From assembly GCA_022448315.1 (NCBI GenBank), contig JAKVCA010000031.1:20778-84777 (forward strand): a stretch of DNA of 64,000 nt, read 5' to 3'. Shown here piece after piece: positions 7,127-18,461 of the stretch. The position numbers and the translations under genes are program-made. A model generated the notes under the pieces. The model did no database searches. It was not told the origin of the DNA and saw only the letters and a program-made list of their open reading frames with translations. The stretch is from Pirellulaceae bacterium. Its GTDB lineage: Bacteria; Planctomycetota; Planctomycetia; Pirellulales; Pirellulaceae. How positions within the stretch are numbered: the first letter of the stretch is position 1; the number at the start of each line of letters is the position of its first letter.

Positions 7127-9424
7127 ATGTCTTTTAGTTCAACGTGGCTCCATCGCATCGTGTGGATGGGGGTCTGTTTTTCGGTGGTGCCTTCTGCGTT
7201 CACGCAGGAAGAGTTGGCTCCAGGAACGAATCAAGTCGGCGTCGAATCGGTGCCCTCGCCCAACTGGTCGGCCGACCTGGCTGACCTTCTGCGGCCGACA
7301 ATCGTGGAAGTTTCTTACCTAGGTCGCGAGGGTAAGCGGGAAGGCGTCGGAACGGGGGTCGTGATCGACTCCTCAAGGGGATTGATCGCGACGAATCTTC
7401 ACGTGATCGGTGAAGCACGCCAGATTGTCGTGAAAACGGAAGACGGCAGTCTCCCGGCAGTGCAACAGGTCTGGGCATCGGATCCTCAACTGGACCTTGC
7501 CGTATTGAAGGTGAACGCGACGGGTTTACCGGCGTTGACTCTTGGTGACTCAGACCAGCTCCGAGACGGTCAGCCCGTTTTGGCGATGGGGAATCCCCAT
7601 GGCTTGCGGTCCAGTGTTGTCGCTGGCGTGAGTTCCGGAAAACGGATGATGGATGGCAAAAAATTGATCCAACTGGCGATGCCTATCGAACCAGGCAATA
7701 GCGGTGGTCCGTTGGTGACTCAAGAGGGCAAGCTGGTCGGGATCGTTTCACTCAAGTCCAACTTGACAGACAATCTGGGATTTGCAATCGAGGTGAACCA
7801 ACTCAAGGAGCTGTTGGACCGTCCAAATCCAATCGATTTGGATCGTTGGCTGACGATTGGCGCGATGAATGCCCAAAAATGGCAAACGTTGGGTGGAGCG
7901 ACTTGGCGGCAGCAGGGAGGAAAGATCATTGCCGAGGGGGTGGGGGAAGGTTTTGGTGGTCGTTCCCTCTGCTTAACCACTCGGCCGACGCCAGATGTCC
8001 CCTTTGAAATTGAGGTGGATGTTTTATTGGACGATGAGTCCGGAGCGGCCGGCCTGATCTTTTGCTCGGATGGAGGCGATCAGCATTACGGTTTTTACCC
8101 CAGTCAAACGGCTCTGCGATTCACTCGTTTTGAGGGTCCCACCGTTTTTCAGTGGAATGTTGTTCGACAACAGGTCTCGCCCCATTATCGAAAAGGTGAG
8201 TGGAACCATCTCAAGGTTCGATGCGAAAAAGAGGGGCGTTTTGTCTGCATGGTCAACGACCGAGTTGTTTTTGAATTGCAGGATCAGCGTCTGTCGGGGC
8301 TTCGGGTTGGTATGGCGAAATTCAGGGACACCCGTGCCCAATTCAAACGCTTTCAGATGGCTGAAGAGATCTCGAGTCGTTCTCCGAGCCCCGCACTTGA
8401 GAAAGAGTTGCTGGAACTCATCGAGGCCCTGCCGCCCTGGCGCGAGATGAAGGTCAAGGCTTTGGAGAGCCTTGGATCTCAATCGCAAGCTTCCCAAGTG
8501 GTGATCGATAACCAGGTCCGTGAGCTTGAACAGAGAGCGGCTGAGCTACGAAAAGTCAGCAAGCAATTGCACCTGCGAAGTTGTCTCGAAGGACTGGCGG
8601 ACTCGATCGGTACCGACAGTACGGACCAGTTGGTGAGAGCCTCGCTGTGGATTGCGCGGATTGATGACCCTGAACTGTCCATTGATGCCTACTTGGAGAG
8701 CTTAAAAGAAATCAAAGAAGAACTTCTGGTGAGAATTGAACCGGAAATGTCACCTCAGGATCGATTGAGGGAGCTAAACAAGTATCTCTACGAGGAAAAT
8801 GGTTTTCACGGAAGCCGGACGGATTACTATCACCGAGCGAATAGTTATCTCAATCGGGTCATCGATGATCGAGAGGGTATTCCGTTGACACTCTCGATAC
8901 TGTACCTGGATCTCGCGTCGGCACTGGGGGTTGAGTTGCAGGGCGTAGGGCTACCCGGGCATTTCCTCCTGCAATGGAACGACGATGAGAAGATTCGTTG
9001 GATCGATGCGTTTGATCGAGGCCGAGCAATTGAGCGGAACGAAGTCCAGGAGTTGGGTCGTGAGACAACTGGATATTGGGATGACGCGTTTTTGAACCCC
9101 GTGACCAACCAACAGATGTTGGTCCGCCTGCTCAGCAACCTTCGGAGTATTGCCGAATCTGAAAAGGCGACGGTTGACCTTGAGAACTACGTAGAAGCGT
9201 TGCTCGTTTTGGAACCAGATTCTGCAGCCTACCGAGGCATGAGGGCCGTGCTGAGGTTCGAAGCCGGACGTCTGACTGCGGCAATCGCCGATCTCGATTG
9301 GGTCCTTGAAAATCCGCCACCTGGAATTGATATCGCGGCGATCATGCAGATGCGTCGACAATTTGCAGAAAGACGCAAGGCGGAACGTGCGGTAACACAG
9401 GAGGAACTACCACGCGATCGTTAA
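7127..9424 (+). CDS. HtrA-like serine protease fused to a LamG/DUF1080-like domain and a SirB1-type transglutaminase-like domain
   Basis: A 765-residue exported multidomain protein. It has a signal peptide (residues 1-24) and a trypsin-like S1C protease domain (about 45-235) with triad H92 (N-L-H-V-I-G), D123 (L-D-L-A-V-L) and S192 (P-G-N-S-G-G-P). No PDZ domain follows. Residues about 245-400 resemble a beta-sandwich of the DUF1080/LamG type. An alpha-helical linker leads to a SirB1/transglut_core2 domain (about 545-665) with the R-E-G-I-P-L-T-L-S-I-L-Y and G-L-P-G-H-F-L motifs, then a short TPR-like tail. The family precedent for protease activity is strong; the role of the fused domains is unknown. 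Its stop codon overlaps the convergent neighbour's stop in the shared tetranucleotide TTAA. Confidence 0.85.
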   Translation: MSFSSTWLHRIVWMGVCFSVVPSAFTQEELAPGTNQVGVESVPSPNWSADLADLLRPTIVEVSYLGREGKREGVGTGVVIDSSRGLIATNLHVIGEARQIVVKTEDGSLPAVQQVWASDPQLDLAVLKVNATGLPALTLGDSDQLRDGQPVLAMGNPHGLRSSVVAGVSSGKRMMDGKKLIQLAMPIEPGNSGGPLVTQEGKLVGIVSLKSNLTDNLGFAIEVNQLKELLDRPNPIDLDRWLTIGAMNAQKWQTLGGATWRQQGGKIIAEGVGEGFGGRSLCLTTRPTPDVPFEIEVDVLLDDESGAAGLIFCSDGGDQHYGFYPSQTALRFTRFEGPTVFQWNVVRQQVSPHYRKGEWNHLKVRCEKEGRFVCMVNDRVVFELQDQRLSGLRVGMAKFRDTRAQFKRFQMAEEISSRSPSPALEKELLELIEALPPWREMKVKALESLGSQSQASQVVIDNQVRELEQRAAELRKVSKQLHLRSCLEGLADSIGTDSTDQLVRASLWIARIDDPELSIDAYLESLKEIKEELLVRIEPEMSPQDRLRELNKYLYEENGFHGSRTDYYHRANSYLNRVIDDREGIPLTLSILYLDLASALGVELQGVGLPGHFLLQWNDDEKIRWIDAFDRGRAIERNEVQELGRETTGYWDDAFLNPVTNQQMLVRLLSNLRSIAESEKATVDLENYVEALLVLEPDSAAYRGMRAVLRFEAGRLTAAIADLDWVLENPPPGIDIAAIMQMRRQFAERRKAERAVTQEELPRDR

Positions 9425-10278
9425 TGGGATGACACATCGATATTCGCTCTCTTGTCGAGCGCGGAAGTCTTCAGGTCATTCAGCGTTTCGAGGTGCTTGA
9501 TCACCGACACTCGGAGGTTCGGAATCTCCTGTTCGAGGCGGTGTGCAATTTTTTCCGATTCGCCACGGTCACGAAGCGATCGGAGTTGAGCGGACAACAG
9601 GTCTGCCGCTATCGAGTCGGTTCGGGTCGGCGGTCCTTCCAAAAGGAAATGGACCCATAACCACGATTCGGCATAGGCGAGCTGGTTCATTTCGCCGATG
9701 GCGGTCATATTCTCGAGGTGCGTCAGATCTGGTTGCCAATGGCCTTGAGCCATTTGCTGGGCAAGCAAATCAATGTGCGCGGGATGGACCCCATGTGTTC
9801 CTCGTCCGGTTTCGAAGTATTCAGCGAGGCCTTCGTCCAACCAGAGCGGGAGATTGGGGACTGCGGAGTGGAGATAAGCGTGCGTCACCTCATGGCGAAG
9901 GTCTTCAGCCACCTTTTCACCCCAGTACGCGTAGACACGCAGTCGGGTATCGGACTTGATGAAAAACGCACGCCGTGTCGGCAGAAGCGGATGATGTTCC
10001 GCCATGTAGCGATCGTAACAATCCGCGTCTTTGAACAGGTAAACATCGATCGATTCGTCTGATGGTCGCACGTCCAAAATACGTGAAATATCCAGACGTA
10101 GATGGGTAAGTTCTTCGACGAGACGGTGCCGCTCTGGAAGTTCAAAATCACTATGGATCATCAGTTGACCCCGTTGAATCAGATCTCGTGAAGGCAATTC
10201 CAACGAACGAGTCGTGATGCAACCGGTCAGGGAAGTCAGGACCATTGAAAGGATCAAAAGTTCCACGGCGGGACGCAT
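9421..10278 (-). CDS. lipoprotein with gluzincin-type peptidase motif (DUF1570-like)
   Basis: A 285-residue protein. The ATG at 10278 is chosen because it starts a lipoprotein signal, M-R-P-A-V-E then a hydrophobic stretch ending L-T-G-C, with the Cys as lipidation site. A longer frame reaches 10410 but adds a hydrophilic segment ahead of the signal. The body carries H-E-V-T-H-A-Y-L-H followed by W-L-D-E-G-L-A-E-Y-F-E, the HExxH plus downstream Glu arrangement of gluzincin peptidases of the MA clan, seen in planctomycete DUF1570 proteins. It is probably an envelope-anchored metallopeptidase. It is convergent with the preceding protease fusion gene. Confidence 0.82.
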   Translation of the reverse strand: MRPAVELLILSMVLTSLTGCITTRSLELPSRDLIQRGQLMIHSDFELPERHRLVEELTHLRLDISRILDVRPSDESIDVYLFKDADCYDRYMAEHHPLLPTRRAFFIKSDTRLRVYAYWGEKVAEDLRHEVTHAYLHSAVPNLPLWLDEGLAEYFETGRGTHGVHPAHIDLLAQQMAQGHWQPDLTHLENMTAIGEMNQLAYAESWLWVHFLLEGPPTRTDSIAADLLSAQLRSLRDRGESEKIAHRLEQEIPNLRVSVIKHLETLNDLKTSALDKRANIDVSSH

Positions 10279-10654
10279 GCTTGTGTTGTACCTACGCTTG
10301 ATTAACCACGAATCGACAGGGGATGTTTTGTCCGCGACGGGGCAGATCGTATCAGAATGGGTGGACTTCACGAATGCCAAGTCGGCGCCTTCGGTCGCCG
10401 CCTTGGCCAAACGCTTGAGTAAAACGAAGAAGTTTGATGTGTGCTAGCGGGAAAATTGCTTTTGCGGATGCCTGTTCGATCGAGCATCCGTCGTCGGTCA
10501 CGAATCATGGCTGGGATTTGAGGGACGAAGGGGCCTGACTCAAACTGTCAATTCGAGTTACCATATTAGTGATACATGTATCGATCTGCAGATCGACGGC
10601 CGCTGTAACCTTGCCCCCCCAACCATTGCAGGCCCTGCAGCGCAGCTTGCCTTT
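10279..10654. other. divergent intergenic region upstream of RNase D
   Basis: 376 bp without a convincing gene. A 7-bp stem (CGGATGC 10465-10471 with GCATCCG 10484-10490) lies mid-region. Two abutting palindromes lie at 10571-10596 and are listed separately. Confidence 0.5.
10571..10596. promoter_or_regulatory. two abutting perfect palindromes, operator-like
   Basis: GATACATGTATC (10571-10582) and TCGATCTGCAGATCGA (10581-10596) are both perfect palindromes and share two bases. They lie about 60-85 bp upstream of the RNase D start, where a dimeric regulator could bind. No regulator is identified; function is inference. Confidence 0.35.
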
Positions 10655-11953
10655 GTGAAAAATCTGAATCGACTCAATATGTCTGAACCTCCGTTACACA
10701 CCCCCGAGACAGGGACTAGAGCCAGCAGCTTTGAACCCTTGACGCCGCCCGCCTCATCAAACCATCGTATGATCGTTGAACAGCGAGAATTCGATGACTA
10801 TTGTGCCGAGCTTGAGTCGGCCGAGGCGATTGCATTCGATACTGAGTTTGTTTCGGAGGATTGTTATCGGCCAGACCTGTGTTTGATCCAGGTGGCGACC
10901 CAAGACGGTTTGGTGGTCATTGATCCCAAACCCTTGGATTCTGTGGACCGATTCTGGCAGGTCATTATCGAGGGTGATCACGAGACCATTGTCCACTCTG
11001 GACGCGAGGAATTGCGTTTTTGTCTGCATGCGACCGAAGCCTTGCCCAAAAAACTGATTGACGTCCAGTTGGCCGCAGGGCTCACCGGGTTGGAGTATCC
11101 CGCCGCTTACCGAACCTTGGTCCATAAGCTTGTCCACGTCGAATTATCCAAGGCAGAGACTCGAACCAATTGGCGTGCTCGTCCGTTGACAGAAGGGCAA
11201 ATCGGCTACGCGTTGACGGACGTTGATCATCTGATCCCGCTGAGAAATGAACTCTTCAAACGACTGGCGCGGCTGGATCGTGTGCAGTGTTGTTATGAAG
11301 AAACCGAGATTTGGGCGCGAGGTGTCCAGCGGGCAGAGATGGTGGATCCGTGGCGAAGAGTCGGTGGTTCCGGAGGTTTAAATCCAAAAGGTCTCGCCAT
11401 TGTCAAAGCGGTTTGGGAATGGCGAGAGGAAACGGCCAGCCGGCGAAATTGTCCGGCAAGACGAGTTCTTCGAGACGACCTGGTCGTGGAACTCGCAAAG
11501 CGTAGTTCGCACAATCTATCCAAGATAAAGAACATCCGCGGATTTGATCGGGGTGACTTGAAACGGCATCTGGATGAGATCTCTTCCCGAATCGAATCGG
11601 TCCTCAATTCGTCGCCCTCAACTTGGCCGAGGCCCCGGAATCAACGGCCTTCCGGCCCCTCGTTGGGCCTTTTGGTGCAGTTTCTCCAAACCGCTTTGGG
11701 ATGCATCTGCCGCGAGAAAAAAATCGCGACCTCCATCGTCGGGACCAGTCAGGACCTTCGGGATTTCGTCGCTTTTCGCCTCGGTTTGTCCGACCAGATT
11801 GCAGAGCAGGATGTGTCACTCCTGCAGGGATGGCGACAAAAGCTCGTCTCCGACCTTTTGGATCAATTGCTTCGAGGCGAGATATCGATCGGTGTCGATA
11901 ATCCCAAGGCCGATCAACCACTGCGATTGTTTGGCCCAATTGAGGAAGAGTAA
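10655..11953 (+). CDS. rnd: ribonuclease D
   Basis: A 432-residue DEDDy-type 3'-5' exoribonuclease that trims tRNA 3' ends and other RNAs. The Exo I motif F-D-T-E-F has D62 and E64. The Exo II region is V-H-S-G-R-E-E-L-R-F. Exo III is Y-A-L-T-D-V-D-H-L, with the tyrosine upstream of the final aspartate. An HRDC domain follows around residues 245-310 (W-R-E-E-T-A-S-R-R-N-C-P-A-R-R-V-L). The start is uncertain: GTG at 10655 or ATG at 10679, neither with a good Shine-Dalgarno. The C-terminal ~100 residues beyond the HRDC domain are less recognisable. The gene is convergent with hemB. Confidence 0.9.
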   Translation: MKNLNRLNMSEPPLHTPETGTRASSFEPLTPPASSNHRMIVEQREFDDYCAELESAEAIAFDTEFVSEDCYRPDLCLIQVATQDGLVVIDPKPLDSVDRFWQVIIEGDHETIVHSGREELRFCLHATEALPKKLIDVQLAAGLTGLEYPAAYRTLVHKLVHVELSKAETRTNWRARPLTEGQIGYALTDVDHLIPLRNELFKRLARLDRVQCCYEETEIWARGVQRAEMVDPWRRVGGSGGLNPKGLAIVKAVWEWREETASRRNCPARRVLRDDLVVELAKRSSHNLSKIKNIRGFDRGDLKRHLDEISSRIESVLNSSPSTWPRPRNQRPSGPSLGLLVQFLQTALGCICREKKIATSIVGTSQDLRDFVAFRLGLSDQIAEQDVSLLQGWRQKLVSDLLDQLLRGEISIGVDNPKADQPLRLFGPIEEE

Positions 11954-12123
11954 GCGAAGGGCGACCGGTCTGGCCATGCGGTCGAGGAATCATGGGCTTC
12001 GTTGTTTCTAAGCCACAGTTTCTTAACCACAGCGGTTATCCGTCCTGCGCACTCTCCTCTGCCAATTCGGGCCTGACATGCCCCTGCCGTCAACCGCTCG
12101 CGATGACGTGGCCAGTCGGGTGC

Positions 12124-13134
<1,011 letters not shown>

Positions 13135-13362
13135 TCATTCCTGCTTTGAGGATGCGGATAAACGCCTAACGCATGATGCTAGTGGACATTAGACGCTGAT
13201 CCAAGCCCAGAGATTCACCCTCATTCAACCCCGCGACGCCTTGACGAATGCAGATGTTCCAGTGACGATGGTCATCCCGTTCAGCGTTGGATGCGGAGGC
13301 TGGGCTCTCACATCGTGGACTGGAACAGGTCGATCCTCACCGTTTTAGGAACATCATCATCC

Positions 13363-13851
13363 ATGTCTGGTTCAATGTTTGGTCAACGGATCTCCGTGGA
13401 GCAAGTGGAAGAAGGTCAGGAACTGGCACCAAAGTTCGATGCGCAGGGGTTGATTCCCGTGATCACCACAGATTTCACCTCAGGTGAACTATTGATGCAT
13501 GGTTACATGAACGAGGAGGCTCTTCGAAAGACCATTGAACTTGGTGAAGCGGTGTATTACAGCCGAAGCCGAAAAACGCTTTGGTACAAGGGTGCGACGA
13601 GTGGACTCGTTCAAACCATTCGTGAAATGAGAATCGACGACGATCAGGATGCCGTCTGGTTGCGTGTGGATGTGGCCGGTGGAGCCAGTTGTCACGTCGG
13701 TTATCGCTCGTGTTTTTACCGTAAGGTTCCGACAGGTGATCAGGTGACCGAGGGCAATACAGAGCCGCTTAGTCTAGAATTCACTGAGAGTGAAAAAGTG
13801 TTTGACCCCAAAAAGGTTTATGGGGATGCCCCCAATCCAACGCAACTTTAG
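13363..13851 (+). CDS. hisI: phosphoribosyl-AMP cyclohydrolase
   Basis: A 162-residue enzyme of histidine biosynthesis that opens the adenine ring of PR-AMP. The core motifs are present: [24 protein letters not shown], and [12 protein letters not shown] with C110 and C117. The usual D-C-D-x-D metal motif reads D-D-D-Q-D (residues 92-96), so the middle cysteine is aspartate. I chose the ATG at 13363; an upstream frame to 13291 adds 24 unlikely residues. There is no HisE domain. No other his gene is adjacent. It sits divergently from hemB with about 230 bp between. Confidence 0.92.
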   Translation: MSGSMFGQRISVEQVEEGQELAPKFDAQGLIPVITTDFTSGELLMHGYMNEEALRKTIELGEAVYYSRSRKTLWYKGATSGLVQTIREMRIDDDQDAVWLRVDVAGGASCHVGYRSCFYRKVPTGDQVTEGNTEPLSLEFTESEKVFDPKKVYGDAPNPTQL

Positions 13852-14314
13852 TGGTGACTCAAGTGTCTCTCCCGTCTAGGGGTGAGGCTCTAGGCAATTT
13901 CACCCGTCACCTGTCGACCGAAAATTGGCGACCGACGGCGGAATCTGGCGGCCTCCAGCGTGGAACTCGATATTTCGGAATGCGGGCTGGCAGTTTGCAG
14001 TGATCGCAGCGTCTTTGATTTCCTGTACTGTTTTCCTTCTCTGTTTTCGCTTCCCTGTCCGCAGGATCAAGAATACATTGCCCTTGCCCGCCTGAGCCTT
14101 GTGAGTCCATTGAAAAACGGTGCTCCATCGGACGGGTTCCAAGTTTTTTTCACGAACCCACCTGGATGCCGTCAACTGACTGGTAGTCGCTTGGGGCTTG
14201 AGGTAAATTGAGACGCCTCACCGCATTGATTTTTAGCAGCACCAGTCCACCTGCCATCGGGTAGGACGCAGGGACTTTGCTGTTCCACAGTTTGTATTTC
14301 GAAAGGGAGATTCC
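13852..14314. other. intergenic region, no gene recognised
   Basis: 463 bp upstream of the beta-propeller operon. Open frames here on both strands read as non-coding. No strong hairpin with a T-run was seen. The promoter of the operon presumably lies in its 3' part. Confidence 0.4.
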
Positions 14315-16537
14315 ATGAACTCGGTTCGTTGGCTTTTCGTTGCCAGCGCTTGGTTGGCCCCCGCCTTCGCTTATGGCGGAGATTGGGCTTACTGGCGTGG
14401 TCCCGAGACAAACGGCATTTCGAGAGAAAAGAACCTCGTTTCTGACTGGTCTCTCGAAACGGGAAAAAATGTTCTTTGGACTTCCGATATCGGTGGCCGT
14501 GCGACCCCTTGCGTTCTGAATGGTCGCGTCTATCTCAACTGCCGGACCCCGGAAGATGTTTCCGAGCAGTCCGATGAGAAAATCGATGCCCAGCAGCGAG
14601 TGGTTTGTTGGGATGCCAAGACGGGTGAGTTGCTCTGGGAAGATCGGTTCAACGTCTTTCTGACCGATATTCCTGCCCCGAGAGTGGGCTGGGCTTCGGT
14701 AACCGGCGATACAGATTCGGGCAATGTGATCACACATACGGTGGACGGGTTGTTGCGTTGCTACACGCCTGATGGTGATATCGTTTGGGAACATTCCATG
14801 TTTGAAGAATATGGAAAAATCTCAGGCTACGGTGGTCGAACGCAGACTCCTATCATCGACGAAAATCGCGTGATTGTCGGCTATCTGGCGGCGAACTGGG
14901 GAGACACCAAAGGCCCAGCTCCGAAACACTCATTCTATGCATTTGACAAAGATACAGGGGAACTCCTCTGGGTCTCCGCTCCGGGCGGGGCACCTCAGGA
15001 TACCATTTACACGAATCCGACAATTGCGGTGATCAACGGTCAGCGAATGCTGATCTGTGGAAACGCGGATGGTGGATGTTACGCGATCAACGCCAGGACT
15101 GGACAACCCATCTGGGGCTTCCGAATGTCGCTGCGGGGACTGAACTCATCTCCGGTGGTCGATGGCAATTATGTTTACATTTCCCACGGTGAAGACAACA
15201 TTGACACGTCGGAACTTGGACTCGGCCGAATCCAGTGCATCGATGCGACGGGCACCGGGGATGTGACCGAAACTCACTCGGTCTGGAGAGTCGATGGGAT
15301 CAAGTCGGGGTATGCCGGCTTGCTGGTCAAAGATGGGATTCTGTACGTCGTTGAAGACATCGGAAACCTGATTGCTTTCGATGCCAAAACGGGTGAGACG
15401 CTTTGGACTTACAACATTGGTACGGTTGGAAAAGGTTCACCAGTTTGGGCCGATGGGAAACTTTATGTGATGGAGGTGAATGGTCGCATTCACACCCTCA
15501 AGCCAAGCCGAGAAAAGTGCGAAGAACTTTCCCTCGTGGAATTGAAGGCCACCACTTCGGAAGGGATGGATGAAATCTATGCATCCCCCGCGATTTCCGA
15601 TGGTCGGATTTTCTTTGTGACACGCGATCGAACCATTTGTGTCGGTGATGAATCGGTGGAAGCGGCAAGCGACCCCATTCCACCTCTTCCCGATGAATCA
15701 CCGGTCGGCGATAAGGTTGCGCTCTTGCAAATGCGACCCTACGAGGTCGAGGTTCAAGCCGGCGAATCGGTTGAATTCAAGCTGATGGCTTATGATGCCA
15801 ACGGTCGACTGATTGAAGAATCTTCGCCCACTCTGGAGGCAGATGCCGGTTTGACTGGAACGACCGTAGACGGTTCGACACTGCAAACCGACGCGGATGG
15901 CGGCGACCGAGGAGGAAAGGTGACGGCGAAAGTCGGAGATCTGTCCGCTTCGGCTCGCGTCAGAGTTTTCCCCGCCCTGCCATGGATGTGGGATTTCGAA
16001 GGCTTCGGTGATAGCCAAGTGCCTTCGACGTGGATTCGAGCCTTCAAGAAGATCAATCCAGACACGGTGGATGAAAGCCGAGTCATGCGGGCAAGTCCGG
16101 GTAAAGGCAAGCCGGGGCATTTCGTCCTGTTTGGCCCGAGCGCCATGAGTGGGTACACCATTCAGGCGGATGTTCGGATGTCCGAAGAGAAAAGACGGCT
16201 GCCTAATCTTGGCCTGCTCAACCAGAGATATTGCTTCGTGCTGAAGGGCAATACGAGCAAGATTTCACTGCAGACTTGGCAGGCGCATCTGCGGTTGGAT
16301 TCCGAAAAACGATTCAGGCTGGATCCTGATGTCTGGTACACCATGAAGCTCAAAGTGACCGAAACGGACGATGGTGCTTTGGTTCAGGGGAAAGTTTGGG
16401 AGCGAGGTGAAGACGAACCCGCAGAGTGGTCAATCGAAGTGACCGATCCACATGCGAACACCCAGGGAAGCCCAGGCATATATGTTTACAATCTTGCGAA
16501 TAGCTACTTCGATAACATCGTCGTTTCAAAGGACTAA
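14315..16537 (+). CDS. exported PQQ-like beta-propeller protein with Ig-like and C-terminal sandwich domains
   Basis: A 740-residue protein preceded by a GGGAG ribosome-binding site. A signal peptide (residues 1-21, ending A-Y-G-G) leads into the [13 protein letters not shown] motif typical of planctomycete PQQ-like propellers. Repeats with the A-x-D-x-x-T-G-E-x-L-W pattern recur to about residue 450 ([30 protein letters not shown]). An Ig-like segment (about 470-550) and a C-terminal LamG-like segment follow. No PQQ-dehydrogenase active-site set was recognised, so a binding or scaffold role like BamB is as likely as catalysis. It is the first gene of an operon with the next, 4 bp apart. Confidence 0.87.
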   Translation: MNSVRWLFVASAWLAPAFAYGGDWAYWRGPETNGISREKNLVSDWSLETGKNVLWTSDIGGRATPCVLNGRVYLNCRTPEDVSEQSDEKIDAQQRVVCWDAKTGELLWEDRFNVFLTDIPAPRVGWASVTGDTDSGNVITHTVDGLLRCYTPDGDIVWEHSMFEEYGKISGYGGRTQTPIIDENRVIVGYLAANWGDTKGPAPKHSFYAFDKDTGELLWVSAPGGAPQDTIYTNPTIAVINGQRMLICGNADGGCYAINARTGQPIWGFRMSLRGLNSSPVVDGNYVYISHGEDNIDTSELGLGRIQCIDATGTGDVTETHSVWRVDGIKSGYAGLLVKDGILYVVEDIGNLIAFDAKTGETLWTYNIGTVGKGSPVWADGKLYVMEVNGRIHTLKPSREKCEELSLVELKATTSEGMDEIYASPAISDGRIFFVTRDRTICVGDESVEAASDPIPPLPDESPVGDKVALLQMRPYEVEVQAGESVEFKLMAYDANGRLIEESSPTLEADAGLTGTTVDGSTLQTDADGGDRGGKVTAKVGDLSASARVRVFPALPWMWDFEGFGDSQVPSTWIRAFKKINPDTVDESRVMRASPGKGKPGHFVLFGPSAMSGYTIQADVRMSEEKRRLPNLGLLNQRYCFVLKGNTSKISLQTWQAHLRLDSEKRFRLDPDVWYTMKLKVTETDDGALVQGKVWERGEDEPAEWSIEVTDPHANTQGSPGIYVYNLANSYFDNIVVSKD

Positions 16538-16541
16538 AACC

Positions 16542-18266
16542 ATGCGACTTGGAAACACATCTCTTTGGACGTTGGCCTTGGTGGTGACCTTGTCGGTCTT
16601 CATTGGTTGCGTTCCAGCTGAAAATAATACTGCCGGTGGCCCGTCTACTGAGAGTGACGGTGAGGTCGCCGACGAAGTTGAGGCCGTGGAGGTCACGACC
16701 GTGGAAGAGTCGGTCGATCCCGATGAGGCCGCGGCTCCCGAAGAGTCCGCGGAACCTGTCGAAACGGTGGAAGAGGTCTCTGAAGAGGCAGCCGAATCGA
16801 CCGTTACCGGCGATTGGCAGATGTGGGGTGGCTCAATCGACAGGAACATGGTCAACGATACCTCACCCTTGAACATCGACTTTGACCCCGAGGATGGGAC
16901 CCATGTGCTCTGGGAATCAAAACTGGGTTCGCAGAGCTACGGGAACCCCGTTGTTTCCGGCGGCAAAGTTTTCGTAGGGACCAACAATGGTGGTGGCTAT
17001 AGGCCTCAGCACCCCTCAGATCAGGATCGGGGTGTTTTGCTCTGTTTCGATGAGGAATCCGGGGAATTTCTCTGGCAGTTGACTCGCGAAAAGTTGGCGC
17101 AGGGACGTGTGAATGATTGGCCCCTGCAAGGAATCTGTTCTTCGCCCGTGGTGGAGGGCGACCGACTTTACGTGGTCACCAATCGATGCGAATTGATGTG
17201 TGTTGATGCCAACGGATTCCTTGATGGTGAGAACAACGGACCCTACACGGATGAAGTGGACAGCGAAAAGGAAGATGCGGATATCATCTGGTCGCTTGAC
17301 ATGATTGAAGAGCTGGGTGTCTTCCCACATAACTTGGCGACCAGTTCTCCAGTGGTTTACGGCGACTTGATCTATCTGGTCACCAGCAATGGTGTGGATG
17401 AGGCTCATCTTGAAATCCCATCGCCTCGAGCCCCTTGTTTCCTCGCCGTGAATAAAAATACGGGTGAAGTGGTTTGGGAGGACAATACTCCCTTCGACAC
17501 CATCCTTCACGGCCAATGGGGGTCCCCTGCGGTAGGAGTTGTCAATGGCAAAGCTCAGGTCTACATGCCCGGCGGCGACGGCTGGTTGTATGCCATGGAT
17601 GCCGAAACGGGTGAACAAATCTGGAAATTCGATTTGAACCCCAAGGATACGAAATGGGAATTGGGAGGTCGTGGAAGTCGTAACGCCATCATCTCCACGC
17701 CGGTTTTCTATGAAAACAGTGTCATCTTGGCGGTAGGCCAAGATCCGGAACACGGCGAAGGTGTGGGGCATCTTTACAGGATTGATGCGACCAAGACGGG
17801 TGATATCAGCCCACAACTTGGCGAAATTGGAACCGAAGGTGAGCCCAATCCGAATTCCGGTGAGATCTGGCATTACGGTGGCGCGGATGAAGATGGATCG
17901 GTAACCGGGAAAGAGGGCAGCGATATCTTCCGCCGAACCATTTCAACGGTTGCCGTCGCCGGTGGCTTGGTTGTTGCTCCGGATTTGAGTGGTCGGATCC
18001 ACTGTGTCGATGTCGAGAATGGCAAACGCTATTGGGAAGCCGATCTTCTCGCAGCCACCTGGGGGTCGCCAATGGTGGCCGACAACAAGATCTTTATCGG
18101 TGACGAGGACGGCGAATTGACGATTTTCAAGTTGTCGCAGGAGCTGGAGCCTATTCGAGAAGAGATTCTCTTCAAGTCCTCGATCTACAGTACTCCGACC
18201 ATTGCGAATGGTGTGATGTACGTCGCGGATCGGTCAACACTCTACGCCATCAAAATCGTCGACTAG
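16542..18266 (+). CDS. PQQ-like beta-propeller lipoprotein
   Basis: A 574-residue protein. The ATG at 16542 is chosen because it is 4 bp after the previous stop, has AAAGGA upstream and opens a lipoprotein signal with lipobox V-F-I-G-C. A frame from 16452 overlaps the upstream gene and lacks a signal at its start. A very acidic linker (residues about 30-95, rich in Glu, Val and Ser) leads to a W-Q-M-W-G-G-S motif and propeller repeats ([29 protein letters not shown]). It probably works with the upstream propeller protein at the membrane surface. Substrate and partner are unknown. Confidence 0.87.
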   Translation: MRLGNTSLWTLALVVTLSVFIGCVPAENNTAGGPSTESDGEVADEVEAVEVTTVEESVDPDEAAAPEESAEPVETVEEVSEEAAESTVTGDWQMWGGSIDRNMVNDTSPLNIDFDPEDGTHVLWESKLGSQSYGNPVVSGGKVFVGTNNGGGYRPQHPSDQDRGVLLCFDEESGEFLWQLTREKLAQGRVNDWPLQGICSSPVVEGDRLYVVTNRCELMCVDANGFLDGENNGPYTDEVDSEKEDADIIWSLDMIEELGVFPHNLATSSPVVYGDLIYLVTSNGVDEAHLEIPSPRAPCFLAVNKNTGEVVWEDNTPFDTILHGQWGSPAVGVVNGKAQVYMPGGDGWLYAMDAETGEQIWKFDLNPKDTKWELGGRGSRNAIISTPVFYENSVILAVGQDPEHGEGVGHLYRIDATKTGDISPQLGEIGTEGEPNPNSGEIWHYGGADEDGSVTGKEGSDIFRRTISTVAVAGGLVVAPDLSGRIHCVDVENGKRYWEADLLAATWGSPMVADNKIFIGDEDGELTIFKLSQELEPIREEILFKSSIYSTPTIANGVMYVADRSTLYAIKIVD

Positions 18267-18296
18267 TCAGAATGCGACGAGAATTCAAAGTGAATG

Positions 18297-18332
18297 AAAT
18301 CCACCCTTCGATTTCGTAGGGTGGATTTTTTT
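18297..18332 (+). terminator. intrinsic terminator of the propeller operon
   Basis: An 11-bp stem (AAATCCACCCT 18297-18307 with AGGGTGGATTT 18318-18328) with a 10-nt loop and a run of seven T. It lies 30 bp after the propeller lipoprotein stop. Confidence 0.92.
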
Positions 18333-18461
18333 GTTCGTGCCAGATTCCGCGGTGGCTTTCGCCAGTGAGACAATCGCTCGAATCATTGTGGTCATTTGTT
18401 TTTCCTGCCGTTCCTGCTTAACCTTTAACGGAGGATCGTTGACCACGGGCATAGAAAGGTA

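Noticed and set aside
14150..14794. A 214-codon minus-strand frame
   Set aside because: It lies mostly opposite the first propeller gene and has no recognisable protein features.
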